Shown one piece after another: positions 54,434 through 62,814 of a stretch of 64,000 nucleotides of DNA; the stretch's first letter is position 1; each line of letters opens with the position of its first letter. The notes under the pieces are model-generated. The model was given only the letters and a program-made list of their open reading frames with translations, did no database searches and was not told where the DNA came from. Source of the stretch: Paenalkalicoccus suaedae. Lineage in GTDB: Bacteria > Bacillota > Bacilli > Bacillales > Salisediminibacteriaceae. The translations under genes and the position numbers were made by a program. The stretch lies in assembly GCF_006965545.2 (NCBI RefSeq), contig NZ_CP041372.2:3596001-3660000 (forward strand), in the 5' to 3' direction.

Positions 54434-56935
54434 TTATTTCTTCTCCGTAAGCTCCATGAACGTACGCACGTCTTGCTTCACAAAGTCGATTGCCTGTTGC
54501 CAGAAGTCTGGCTTTGTTAGGTCAACGCCTAAGTGCTTGTCCGCTAACGTCTCTACGTCTAGACGACCTGTGTCGCGAAGAAGGTCAATGTACTTCTGTT
54601 CGAAGTCAGCGCCTTCCTCCATTGCCTTCGCATAGATGCCCATGCTAAACAGGTAGCCGAACGTGTAAGGGAAGTTATAAAACGGAACGCCTGTAATATG
54701 GAAGTGTAGCTTCGACGCCCAGAAGGTTGGAGAGTAGTCATTGATGGCATCTCCGTACGCTTCTTTTTGTGCTTCGTGCATCAGCTCGTTTAGTCGTTTT
54801 TTGCTTACTAACCCTTCCTTGCGCTCTTCATAAAACCGTGTTTCGAAAAGGAAACGGGAGTGAATGTTCATGAAGAATGCAACGCTACGGTTGAGCTTAT
54901 CGTCAAGTAGCTGAATCTTTTCCTCATCAGAAGACGCCTGCTTCACAGACGCGTCTGCAACAATCATCTCCGCAAACGTTGATGCCGTCTCCGCGACGTT
55001 CATCGCGTAGCCCTGCGCCATGTAAGGTAAGTCATTCATCACGTGCTGGTGATACGCGTGACCAAGCTCGTGAGCAAGTGTCGCGACGTTTGATGCCGTA
55101 CCATCATACGTCATGAAGATACGAGACTGCTCGCGAATTGGGAAGCTTGTGCAGAATCCGCCAGGACGCTTATTATCGCGATCCTCCGCTTCAATCCACT
55201 CTTCGTCAAACGCTTTTTGCGCAAACTCCGCCATTTGTGGACTAAATTGACCAAACTGCTCGACGATCATGTCTGCTGCATCGTCATAGCTAACGTGCGC
55301 CACGTGATCAGATATTGGAGCACTAATGTCATACATGGATAGCTTATCAAGCCCAAGTAGCTCCGCTTTACGGTGCATGTAGCCAATAAACGCATCCTTG
55401 TTTTTCGTGATTGTTTCCCACATCACGTCTAGTGTTTCCTGCTTCATGCGATTGATTTCAAGTGGCTCTTTTAAAACGCTATCCCAGCCACGCGCTTCGT
55501 ATGTCGCAAGGCGGAAGCCAGCAAGACTGTTTAATGTCGTTGCGAAGAGGTCTGCTTCATCCTCCCACGCCTTTTCAAACTGCTCGAACGCGTACTTTCT
55601 TACTGCGCGATTTTTATCACCTAGCTTGTTCGCAGCTTGACCAACTGAGTAAGATTTCTTACGACCCTTCTCCTTGATCTCCACGCGCATACGACCAACG
55701 ATCGTGTTATACAGGTCACCCCAAGCGTGATAGCCATCAACTGCTAGCGTTTGGATCAGCTGCTCTTTATCTGTCGAGAGCTTTTCCTTCGCGCGGTTAC
55801 GACGCTCATCTAAGTTAAATGCGATCTCTTGCAAACCTTCAACCTGCGTCAAGGCATCCCACTGTGCATCTGTAAAGGCAAGTAGTTGCTCATCGACGGA
55901 TGATAATAGCTTTCCGTGCTGTGCGCCAAGACGCTTCACCTTACCAAGTAGTAAGCCCGCCTCCTGGTCCGTCACATCCTGTGCAGATAAACAGCTTACA
56001 AACGCCGATACCTCACGCACTTTCATACTAACGCTATTTATGCGGTCAATAATAGCCGCCCACTGCTCCACATCTGGAGCGTCAGAGCCCTTCGCTTTAT
56101 CTACCTTCAGCGTCATCACCGATAAATCCGTCTCCGTGTTTACAAGGAATTGATTAAACTGCTTCGATTCACTTCCGCCGGGGAAAATCGTGTCGAGATT
56201 CCACACTTGGCTGTATTTACTTGAGACAGGCGACGCCTTTGGTGCCGCTTTTTTGCGTGCTTCTCCACTAAGGATTTCATGAATCGTATGAAGGTCCTCA
56301 TTATCGTATAGATGTAGCCCTTTGCTTGACGTTTGGCCAATTGCAGTCATTACTGCTGCTACATGCTCGGCATCAATTGGCTTAAACTTCTTTAATGAAC
56401 CACGCATTAAGTTCTTCACTGGTTTCGTCAGTAACTCTGCTGACTTTTCGCCGAGACGGAACTCATAGCGCTCTCCAGTTAATAAGGATGGTCGTATAAT
56501 ATGTAACGCTGGTAGTTTGAGCTCCATAAGGCTCTCCTCTAAGCTACCCTTCACTTGGCTATAGAAGAATTTGCTATTACTGTCCGCTCCCATTGCTGAG
56601 ACGACAATAACTCGCTCCACACCGTGCTCTTTTGCGAGCTCTGCGAGTCGAAGTGGGTATACGTAGTCTACCTGCATAAATGCATCCTTCGATTTCGCTT
56701 GTTTAATTGTTGTACCGAGTGCGATATAGAGGTCTGTAATACCGTCAAATGCTGCCTTCACGTCATCTAAATCGTCAAAGTTTACAACATGTTCCGTTAC
56801 TTTTGCTTCCTCATGGAAAGGTGTACGACGACGCGTCAATACATGAACGTTTTCATACGCGTCTTCCTTTACTAAATGATCAACGACATGTCTCCCAATT
56901 AATCCTGTTGCTCCTGCAACTAATGCTTGCTTCAC
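54434..56935 (-). CDS. fusion of NAD(P)-binding SDR-like domain and M3B oligoendopeptidase
   Basis: An 833-residue protein. Residues 1-215 are an atypical short-chain dehydrogenase (GATGLIGRHVVDHL nucleotide loop, VIVVSAMGAD, YSQVKG), like NAD(P)H-binding YwnB/HTATIP2-type proteins. Residues 240-833 are a complete PepF-type M3B metallopeptidase, with the zinc motif HELGH at 622-626 and the third ligand in NVAETASTFAEM. The GTG start has GGGGTGA upstream. No Met and ribosome binding site exist around the junction (GEARKKAAPKASPVSSKYSQ), so both parts must be made as one chain. Such a fusion is unusual; either real or a local in-frame deletion between neighbouring genes. Confidence 0.85.
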   Translation of the reverse strand: MKQALVAGATGLIGRHVVDHLVKEDAYENVHVLTRRRTPFHEEAKVTEHVVNFDDLDDVKAAFDGITDLYIALGTTIKQAKSKDAFMQVDYVYPLRLAELAKEHGVERVIVVSAMGADSNSKFFYSQVKGSLEESLMELKLPALHIIRPSLLTGERYEFRLGEKSAELLTKPVKNLMRGSLKKFKPIDAEHVAAVMTAIGQTSSKGLHLYDNEDLHTIHEILSGEARKKAAPKASPVSSKYSQVWNLDTIFPGGSESKQFNQFLVNTETDLSVMTLKVDKAKGSDAPDVEQWAAIIDRINSVSMKVREVSAFVSCLSAQDVTDQEAGLLLGKVKRLGAQHGKLLSSVDEQLLAFTDAQWDALTQVEGLQEIAFNLDERRNRAKEKLSTDKEQLIQTLAVDGYHAWGDLYNTIVGRMRVEIKEKGRKKSYSVGQAANKLGDKNRAVRKYAFEQFEKAWEDEADLFATTLNSLAGFRLATYEARGWDSVLKEPLEINRMKQETLDVMWETITKNKDAFIGYMHRKAELLGLDKLSMYDISAPISDHVAHVSYDDAADMIVEQFGQFSPQMAEFAQKAFDEEWIEAEDRDNKRPGGFCTSFPIREQSRIFMTYDGTASNVATLAHELGHAYHQHVMNDLPYMAQGYAMNVAETASTFAEMIVADASVKQASSDEEKIQLLDDKLNRSVAFFMNIHSRFLFETRFYEERKEGLVSKKRLNELMHEAQKEAYGDAINDYSPTFWASKLHFHITGVPFYNFPYTFGYLFSMGIYAKAMEEGADFEQKYIDLLRDTGRLDVETLADKHLGVDLTKPDFWQQAIDFVKQDVRTFMELTEKK

Positions 56936-57094
56936 AATACTTCACCCCAACTTTTTTAATCACTACTGACTAATGTACCATGGACCGATTGTTCCATAAA
57001 AGTGATATAGCTCCGTATACGTGCTACTTCCACTTCTTCACAGATGCTAAACGCGTGCACAAAAGAGTTCCTCACTAGCTTCTTCCGTTACACG

Positions 57095-57138
57095 AAAAAA
57101 GCAGCCCATTCACATACTTCGTGATAGGCTGCTTTTTT
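57095..57138 (-). terminator. terminator of the histidine kinase gene
   Basis: AAAAAAGCAGCC (57095-57106) and GGCTGCTTTTTT (57127-57138) form a perfect 12-bp stem, usable in both directions. Confidence 0.9.
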
Positions 57139-57169
57139 CCTCTTTTTACTTCTCTATTCCTACAGGTTT

Positions 57170-59296
57170 TTAGTGCATTGGCAGAACAAGTACGAAAGTT
57201 GTTCCTTCACCCTCTACGGAATCGACACGGATTGTACCGCCCATTTCCTCTACAATACGATAGCTCATCGTAAGTCCAAGTCCTGTTCCTGTTGCTTTCG
57301 TTGTGAAGAACGGTGTGGCAAGTTTTTCGATTGTCTCTTTTGACATGCCAATTCCTGTATCTTCGATTGCAATTGCGAGTCGGTCTTCTTCTGTACTAGA
57401 TCTTATCGTAAGTGATCCGCCATCAGTCATAGCTTCTATCGCATTTTGTACGAAGTTGACCAACACCTGCTTGAGCTTATTAACGTCTGCTGTAAGCGTA
57501 GGCTTCGATGGATCTAAAAGCAGTTCCCAAGCAATATAGTGGGAGCGCATATTCGATTCCTGAAGCGCAATAACATCTTCTAAGACACAGTTGATGTTAA
57601 CGTCCGTTTTTTCTTCAAGTGGCTTTGGATTTGAAATATTTAAAAGCTCATGAATGATTTTGTTGACTCTATTGATCTCTTCTAGCACAAGACCATAGTA
57701 ATCCTCATTAATCTTTGATTTACTCTCATGCGCAAGCTGGATAAATCCTCGGATTGTAGTTAATGGGTTACGGATTTCATGCGCAAAGCCTGCTGACATT
57801 TCGCCAACAATTTTGAGCTTTTCTGACCGAAGTAGCTCCACTTCCATCTTCCGCTTTTCTGTCAGATCATAGAAGATAATAAGTACTTCATCGGAATCAC
57901 GGTCGCCCTCTTCGCCCGGAAGCGGTCTGACCATGGCAACGAATGTTTTTGTCTCGCCACCGTAAAGCCAGTCGATCTCAAGCTTAGTACGTTCTGTGGC
58001 CTGCATAATCGTTGTCTCGAGATCATCTGTCTCAATAAAATGCCTAAATGCATCAGAGGATTCCTTGGTCTGGTGCAACGTAATCGCCTCTTTGTCTGAT
58101 CCAAACAACTCTCGGCACGTGCGATTCCAAAGCGTGATGGCGCCAGTTGTCTGATTAACAGCAAAGACGCCGTTATCGGTTGTCTCAATAATGGTCGTGG
58201 ACTTTTTGTGCATTTGCTCTCGCTCGTGCAATTTTGTTGCCATATCATCGAATGCATGGTTTAAGTGATTAATCTCATCATACGAATCCACGTATTTCCG
58301 CTCAGCTTGCTCACCTATCGCAAAGCCCTGTGCGGTTGCCACTAGCTGACTCACAGGCTTCACGAGATAATCTGCCAACCTGTATACGGCAAAGGTTATG
58401 ACAAGAAATACGGTTGTGTAAATGATTAAGTAGCGAATCAGCAGTCCATCAAGAGGTGCATAAAGATCTTCCTCATCAACAGTCACAGCAACAAACCAGT
58501 CGTGATCAAAGCCAGGGAATGGCTCTACTTGTGAAATTGCCTGAACCTCTCCATTTACTCGAGCCACCTCGTTATACAGAGCATTAGACTCTAACTCATT
58601 ATTACTTCGTCCTGTTTCATCAAAATAGTTTTCTGTTAAAATACGACTCGTTTCTGGATGTGAGATGATGTCTCCTTCTCCATTTACGATAAAGGTATAG
58701 CCTTCCCATGTAGAATCTGCTGCACCACCAAACTCTTCTACAATCGTATTTAATGAAGTTAAGTCAAATGCTGGTACGACCATTCGAGCAAGCTCTCCGC
58801 TTTCGTCGTAAACTGGTGCTGCTAGTAAAAGTACAGGCGCATCGACTAATGTGGAGTGATACACGTCTGTCATATATATATTTCCATTTGATACACTTGA
58901 AAACCACTCGCGATCAGCTAAGTTCTCTCCTTCTAAATCGTTAAAAATATCTAATGTAACGGTTCCATTCGGATCCACCAACAGAACCTCTGTATAAATC
59001 GTGTAGACGCTTAAAAACTGCGCTAGTTGCTCGCGAAGTTCTAGAGTAGTACTTGTTGAATCCTGCACAACAGGATTTTGCGCAAGAAAGGCAGCATCAT
59101 TAAACCGATCAGAAATAAACCGGGTGATCTCTGTGTTCATTTGCGCACTTTGCGCAAGGAGAGATCGCTCAGCTTGATTCGTTAGATCCTGCTTTTGCGT
59201 CATATAGCTTACAATGCCAATAATGACCATCGGAAGGAATGTAATTAAAATAGTGAAGGTAAATAGCTTAGACCTCAATGTATTAAACATACACAT
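57170..59296 (-). CDS. orphan sensor histidine kinase (Cache-HAMP-PAS)
   Basis: A 708-residue membrane kinase: first helix about 12-32, extracellular dCache sensor about 35-290 (GYTFIVNGEGDIISHPETS), second helix about 295-315, HAMP about 315-368, PAS about 372-485, HisKA with AGFAHEIRNPLTTIRGFIQL (phospho-His near residue 505), and HATPase with NFVQNAIEAM, DTGIGMSKE and TGLGLTMSYRIVEEMGG. No response regulator is adjacent. Orphan kinases of this plan in Bacillus (KinB/KinD type) feed the sporulation phosphorelay; that role is an inference. Confidence 0.9.
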   Translation of the reverse strand: MCMFNTLRSKLFTFTILITFLPMVIIGIVSYMTQKQDLTNQAERSLLAQSAQMNTEITRFISDRFNDAAFLAQNPVVQDSTSTTLELREQLAQFLSVYTIYTEVLLVDPNGTVTLDIFNDLEGENLADREWFSSVSNGNIYMTDVYHSTLVDAPVLLLAAPVYDESGELARMVVPAFDLTSLNTIVEEFGGAADSTWEGYTFIVNGEGDIISHPETSRILTENYFDETGRSNNELESNALYNEVARVNGEVQAISQVEPFPGFDHDWFVAVTVDEEDLYAPLDGLLIRYLIIYTTVFLVITFAVYRLADYLVKPVSQLVATAQGFAIGEQAERKYVDSYDEINHLNHAFDDMATKLHEREQMHKKSTTIIETTDNGVFAVNQTTGAITLWNRTCRELFGSDKEAITLHQTKESSDAFRHFIETDDLETTIMQATERTKLEIDWLYGGETKTFVAMVRPLPGEEGDRDSDEVLIIFYDLTEKRKMEVELLRSEKLKIVGEMSAGFAHEIRNPLTTIRGFIQLAHESKSKINEDYYGLVLEEINRVNKIIHELLNISNPKPLEEKTDVNINCVLEDVIALQESNMRSHYIAWELLLDPSKPTLTADVNKLKQVLVNFVQNAIEAMTDGGSLTIRSSTEEDRLAIAIEDTGIGMSKETIEKLATPFFTTKATGTGLGLTMSYRIVEEMGGTIRVDSVEGEGTTFVLVLPMH

Positions 59297-59432
59297 AAAT
59301 TCCCCTCTGTTTAGTCTATGCCACTATTATAGACGAAATCATACATTAATAGTGCATTTTCGACATTTTTCTACAGAAAGCATTTGTCAGCTATGGTGCT
59401 ATCTAGTATGTATCCCTTCCTTTGGTCAACTC

Positions 59433-60299
59433 CTATTGTAGATAGTATTTAATCAAAGCCTGTGTGCCAGAGTCGGCCTCACCATTTGTTGCCAGCTGAT
59501 CATATAGCCCCTTTGCCTGCTTAAGTCCTGGCAAATCAAGTCCCATTTCTTCAGCAGACTCAATCGCAATTCCCATGTCCTTAATGAAATGCTTAATGTA
59601 AAACCCTGGTGCAAAATCACCTTTAAGCATACGTGGTGCTAAGTTAGATAAGGAGAAGCTACCGGCCGCTCCTGTCGAAATCGTTGCAATCACTTGCTCA
59701 GGGTCAAGTCCCGCTTTTTTGGCGTACGCAAGTGACTCACTCACACCTACCATCGTGCTTGCAATCGCGATCTGATTGGCCATTTTTGTATATTGACCGA
59801 GACCCGCAGCACCTAAATGCTGAACGTTTTGACCAAGCACCTCAAAAATCGGACGCAGTTCCTCTACCGCTTCTTCTTCGCCACCAATCATAATGGCTAG
59901 CTTTGCCTCGCGCGCACCCACGTCACCGCCACTAACTGGCGCATCTAACGCGTGGATGTTTCGCTCTCTTGCTGCTTCAAAAATCTCCTTCGCTAAAGAT
60001 GGCTTGGACGTTGTCATATCTACCGTAAAGCTACCTTCCTTTGCGTGCGCTAAGATTCCGCTCTCTCCAAGATAGACCTCCTCAACGTCCTGAGGGTACC
60101 CAACGATCGTAATGATAACGTCTGAGTTTTGAGCAACGCCCTTCACATCTTCATACCATTTGCCCCCTGCTTCAAGCACAGCATCTGCACGAGATTTCGT
60201 TCGCGTATACACGTTCACCTCATAGCCTGCATGTAACAAGTGCTTGGCCATACTCGCGCCCATTACTCCTGTACCGATAAATCCAATTGTTTTCGTCAT
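59433..60299 (-). CDS. NAD(P)-dependent beta-hydroxyacid dehydrogenase family protein
   Basis: A 288-residue cytoplasmic dehydrogenase. The Rossmann loop is IGFIGTGVMGASMAKHLL; the substrate loop DAPVSGGDVGAREAKLAIMIGG and the catalytic Lys in GLGQYTKMANQIAIAS are all present. It resembles 3-hydroxyisobutyrate dehydrogenase and YkwC of B. subtilis. The substrate is not predictable. It follows the aldo/keto reductase gene by 12 bases, so the two and ung form one operon. Confidence 0.9.
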   Translation of the reverse strand: MTKTIGFIGTGVMGASMAKHLLHAGYEVNVYTRTKSRADAVLEAGGKWYEDVKGVAQNSDVIITIVGYPQDVEEVYLGESGILAHAKEGSFTVDMTTSKPSLAKEIFEAARERNIHALDAPVSGGDVGAREAKLAIMIGGEEEAVEELRPIFEVLGQNVQHLGAAGLGQYTKMANQIAIASTMVGVSESLAYAKKAGLDPEQVIATISTGAAGSFSLSNLAPRMLKGDFAPGFYIKHFIKDMGIAIESAEEMGLDLPGLKQAKGLYDQLATNGEADSGTQALIKYYLQ

Positions 60300-60311
60300 T
60301 ATTACGCCTCC

Positions 60312-61127
60312 TTATTCCGAAAATTTCTTAGGGTGACTTCCAAATCGTAACCCTTCATCAAGTGTCGCTAACGTCACCATATCATCTGCATCTAACTCAA
60401 AATCAAAAATGTTTGCATTCTCTTTAATTCGTTCTGGAGTGACCGATTTTGGAATGGTGATAACATCCTTTTGGACATTCCATCGCAATATAATTTGTGC
60501 TGCTGATTTGTTATGTTTTTTCGCAATCTCAAGAAGTGTCTCATCATCTAATTTGCGACCACGAGTTAGTGGACTCCATGCTTCTAACTGGATCCCTTGA
60601 TGCTTACAGTAATCATAAAGAGAATGTTGCTGGAGCCACGGATGGTACTCTACTTGGTTGACAGCAGGTATCGTCGAAGAATGCTGTGCAAGCTCGTCTA
60701 ATTCTCGCTCTAAAAAATTACTAACTCCGATTGCACGCACCTGTCCCTCTTCATAAAGCTTCTCCATTGCTTTCCACGTATCCACAAACTTCCCCTTCAC
60801 TGGCCAGTGGATGAGATAGAGGTCAATCACATCAACCCCTAAATTCTTCTGACTTTTTTCAAACGCTCGTAGAGTGGCATCGTAGCCTTGATCATCATTC
60901 CACACCTTCGTCGTCACGAAAATCTCTTTATTGGCTTCTTTGATCATACGACCTACGCCTTTTTCGTTGTCGTAAAACGCCGCCGTATCAATGTGCGTAT
61001 AACCAACGTTAAGCGCTTCTTTTACTGCATGTTCTACTTCATTACCGGACTCCACCTTATATACTCCGAGCCCAAATCGTGGCATCTCTACCCCATTATT
61101 TAACGTAATCGTTGACTGTAGGTTCAT
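60312..61127 (-). CDS. aldo/keto reductase
   Basis: A 271-residue NADPH-dependent reductase (AKR5-type, near YvgN/YtbE). The catalytic tetrad is in DTAAFYDNEKGVG (Asp, Tyr), VTTKVW (Lys) and LIHWP (His); the C-terminal cofactor motif is IPKSVTPERIKENANIFDF. ATG 61127 has AGGAGG upstream and overlaps the ung stop by 4 bases (ATGA). Probably removes reactive aldehydes. Confidence 0.92.
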   Translation of the reverse strand: MNLQSTITLNNGVEMPRFGLGVYKVESGNEVEHAVKEALNVGYTHIDTAAFYDNEKGVGRMIKEANKEIFVTTKVWNDDQGYDATLRAFEKSQKNLGVDVIDLYLIHWPVKGKFVDTWKAMEKLYEEGQVRAIGVSNFLERELDELAQHSSTIPAVNQVEYHPWLQQHSLYDYCKHQGIQLEAWSPLTRGRKLDDETLLEIAKKHNKSAAQIILRWNVQKDVITIPKSVTPERIKENANIFDFELDADDMVTLATLDEGLRFGSHPKKFSE

Positions 61128-61825
61128 TCTGCTTCCTCCTGTTTTGGAGCCTGCACTGGCAATTCCCAGTCTATTGGCTCTTCCTGCCATTCTACTAATA
61201 TATCATTGATCTTAGAAAAAGGACGACTCCCAAAGAACCCTCTCGTTGCCGAAAACGGGCTAGGGTGAGGAGACTCTAAGATTCGATGTTTTTCTGTATC
61301 TATACGTTCTTTTTTGCCCTGCGCATGCTTTCCCCAAAGTAAAAAGATGACCGGACGATCTCGCTTATTTAATTGGTCGATTGCTTGATTCGTAAACTCC
61401 TCCCAGCCCTGTCCTTGATGAGACTGCGGAGTCCCTTCTCGTACAGTCAGGACGGTATTTAGTAAAAGCACCCCTTGCTTTGCCCAAGACTGTAAGTAGC
61501 CGTGCTCTGGAATAGGTAGCCCCAAATCATTGTGCAGTTCTTTATATATGTTGCGCAAGGAAGGAGGCAATGTCACGCCAGGTCTGACCGAAAAGCTTAG
61601 ACCATGTGCCTGCCCAAACCCATGATACGGATCCTGCCCCAATATAACGACCTTTGTATCTGAATAAGATGTGGTGTGGAACGCGCTCATTACCTCATCC
61701 TTCGGCGGATAAATTCGATGATGCTTATATTCTTCCTTTAAAAACTCTCTCAGTTTATGAAAATAGGGTTTATCGAGCTCTGGCCCAAGCTGTTCCTGCC
61801 AATCATTATCAAAAGCCTGCTTCAT
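61124..61825 (-). CDS. ung: uracil-DNA glycosylase
   Basis: A family 1 UDG of 233 residues removing uracil from DNA. The water-activating Asp lies in LGQDPYHGFGQAHGLSFSV, and the intercalation loop is HPSPFSATRGFFG; LLLNTVLTVREGTPQSHQGQGWE is typical. A start 5 codons earlier (61840) is also open; neither has a strong ribosome binding site. In operon with the aldo/keto reductase. Same chromosomal neighbourhood as in B. subtilis (ywdI, gerQ). Confidence 0.95.
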   Translation of the reverse strand: MKQAFDNDWQEQLGPELDKPYFHKLREFLKEEYKHHRIYPPKDEVMSAFHTTSYSDTKVVILGQDPYHGFGQAHGLSFSVRPGVTLPPSLRNIYKELHNDLGLPIPEHGYLQSWAKQGVLLLNTVLTVREGTPQSHQGQGWEEFTNQAIDQLNKRDRPVIFLLWGKHAQGKKERIDTEKHRILESPHPSPFSATRGFFGSRPFSKINDILVEWQEEPIDWELPVQAPKQEEAE

Positions 61826-61840
61826 GATGATCACGCCCAT

Positions 61841-62238
61841 CCTGTCAGTTTAATTTGCGTAGATATATTCCCAAAAAAGGGAGGAAGACAAACTAGATAT
61901 TTACAGCCACCTCGTTTATAGTGACGTAATCGAGCCTATTATACATCGTTAGACACCCTTTGACGACACTAATCATTTTTCTCGCTTAGTCTTAGGTATT
62001 AAGACTCTGTATGTTTATATATGTGCAAACAGGGCATATACGTAATATAACTTGATTATACCTTGATAAATATAGGTTTATGTTATATATTCGTATATTG
62101 AGTATCACTATTTTGAAATTCCCTCTTTTTAACTCCGCAGTTTTATGGCATACTAAGAAGGACTTTAGGTTGTATGTAGCAAAGTTTTTATATGAATCAT
62201 TTTAACTATAAATAAGGTATTTAACTAGGAGGATGAAC
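61841..62238. other. non-coding gap between ung and cheY
   Basis: An AT-rich divergent intergenic region of about 400 bp that must hold the promoters of the ung operon and cheY. I see no clear sigma-D motif for cheY, no riboswitch and no repeat of the A, B or 20-bp kinds. Confidence 0.5.
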
Positions 62239-62601
62239 ATGGCAAAGTTGCTGATTACAGATGATGCGGCATTTATGCGCATGACGCTGAAGAAAATGGT
62301 TACAGATGCTGGCTTTGAGGTTGTTGGTGAAGCGGCGAACGGACAAGAAGCAGTTGACCTTTATGCAGAACACCGACCAGACCTCGTAACAATGGACATC
62401 ACCATGCCAGAAATGAACGGGATCGAAGCATTAGAAAAAATTAAGCAAATTGACCCTCAAGCAAAAGTAGTTATGTGCTCCGCTATGGGCCAACAGAACA
62501 TGGTAGTAGATGCTATTCAAAAAGGCGCAATCGATTTTATCGTCAAGCCATTCGACGAAGCCCGTATTAAAGAATCTATCTCAAAAGCATTAAGTCGCTA
62601 A
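62239..62601 (+). CDS. cheY: chemotaxis response regulator CheY
   Basis: A 120-residue single receiver domain, the size of CheY. Asp8-Asp9 acidic pair, phospho-acceptor Asp53 (LVTMDITMPEMNG), the Ser in VMCSAMGQQ and Lys in VKPFD are all there. It would carry the chemotaxis signal to the flagellar switch. AGGAGG lies 6 bases before ATG 62239. In Bacillus cheY normally lies inside the fla/che operon; here it stands alone, with its own terminator. Confidence 0.92.
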   Translation: MAKLLITDDAAFMRMTLKKMVTDAGFEVVGEAANGQEAVDLYAEHRPDLVTMDITMPEMNGIEALEKIKQIDPQAKVVMCSAMGQQNMVVDAIQKGAIDFIVKPFDEARIKESISKALSR

Positions 62602-62611
62602 ACACGCTTCT

Positions 62612-62645
62612 TTGAAGTCCTTCACCTATATGTGACGGGCTTTTT
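62612..62645 (+). terminator. cheY terminator
   Basis: AAGTCCTTCAC pairs with GTGACGGGCTT (some mismatches/G-U pairs) around CTATAT, then T5. Confidence 0.7.
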
Positions 62646-62767
62646 ATTATGGAGTAAATTAATTTGGATTTGCGTCACATGCAGGTGCGTTTGCATCACT
62701 TCGCCTTTCGTTAGCACCTCACCGAAGAACTCACCTGCATCAGTCAACCTCCGCCACCCACAAAAAA

Positions 62768-62799
62768 ACAGAAGCCAACGTCCACACGTCAGCTCCTGT
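62768..62799 (-). terminator. terminator of the GH32 gene
   Basis: ACAGAAGCCAACGT (62768-62781) and ACGTCAGCTCCTGT (62786-62799) form a 14-bp stem with three G-U pairs, followed by T7 on the minus strand. Confidence 0.85.
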
Positions 62800-62814
62800 C
62801 TCAAATTCCACTAC

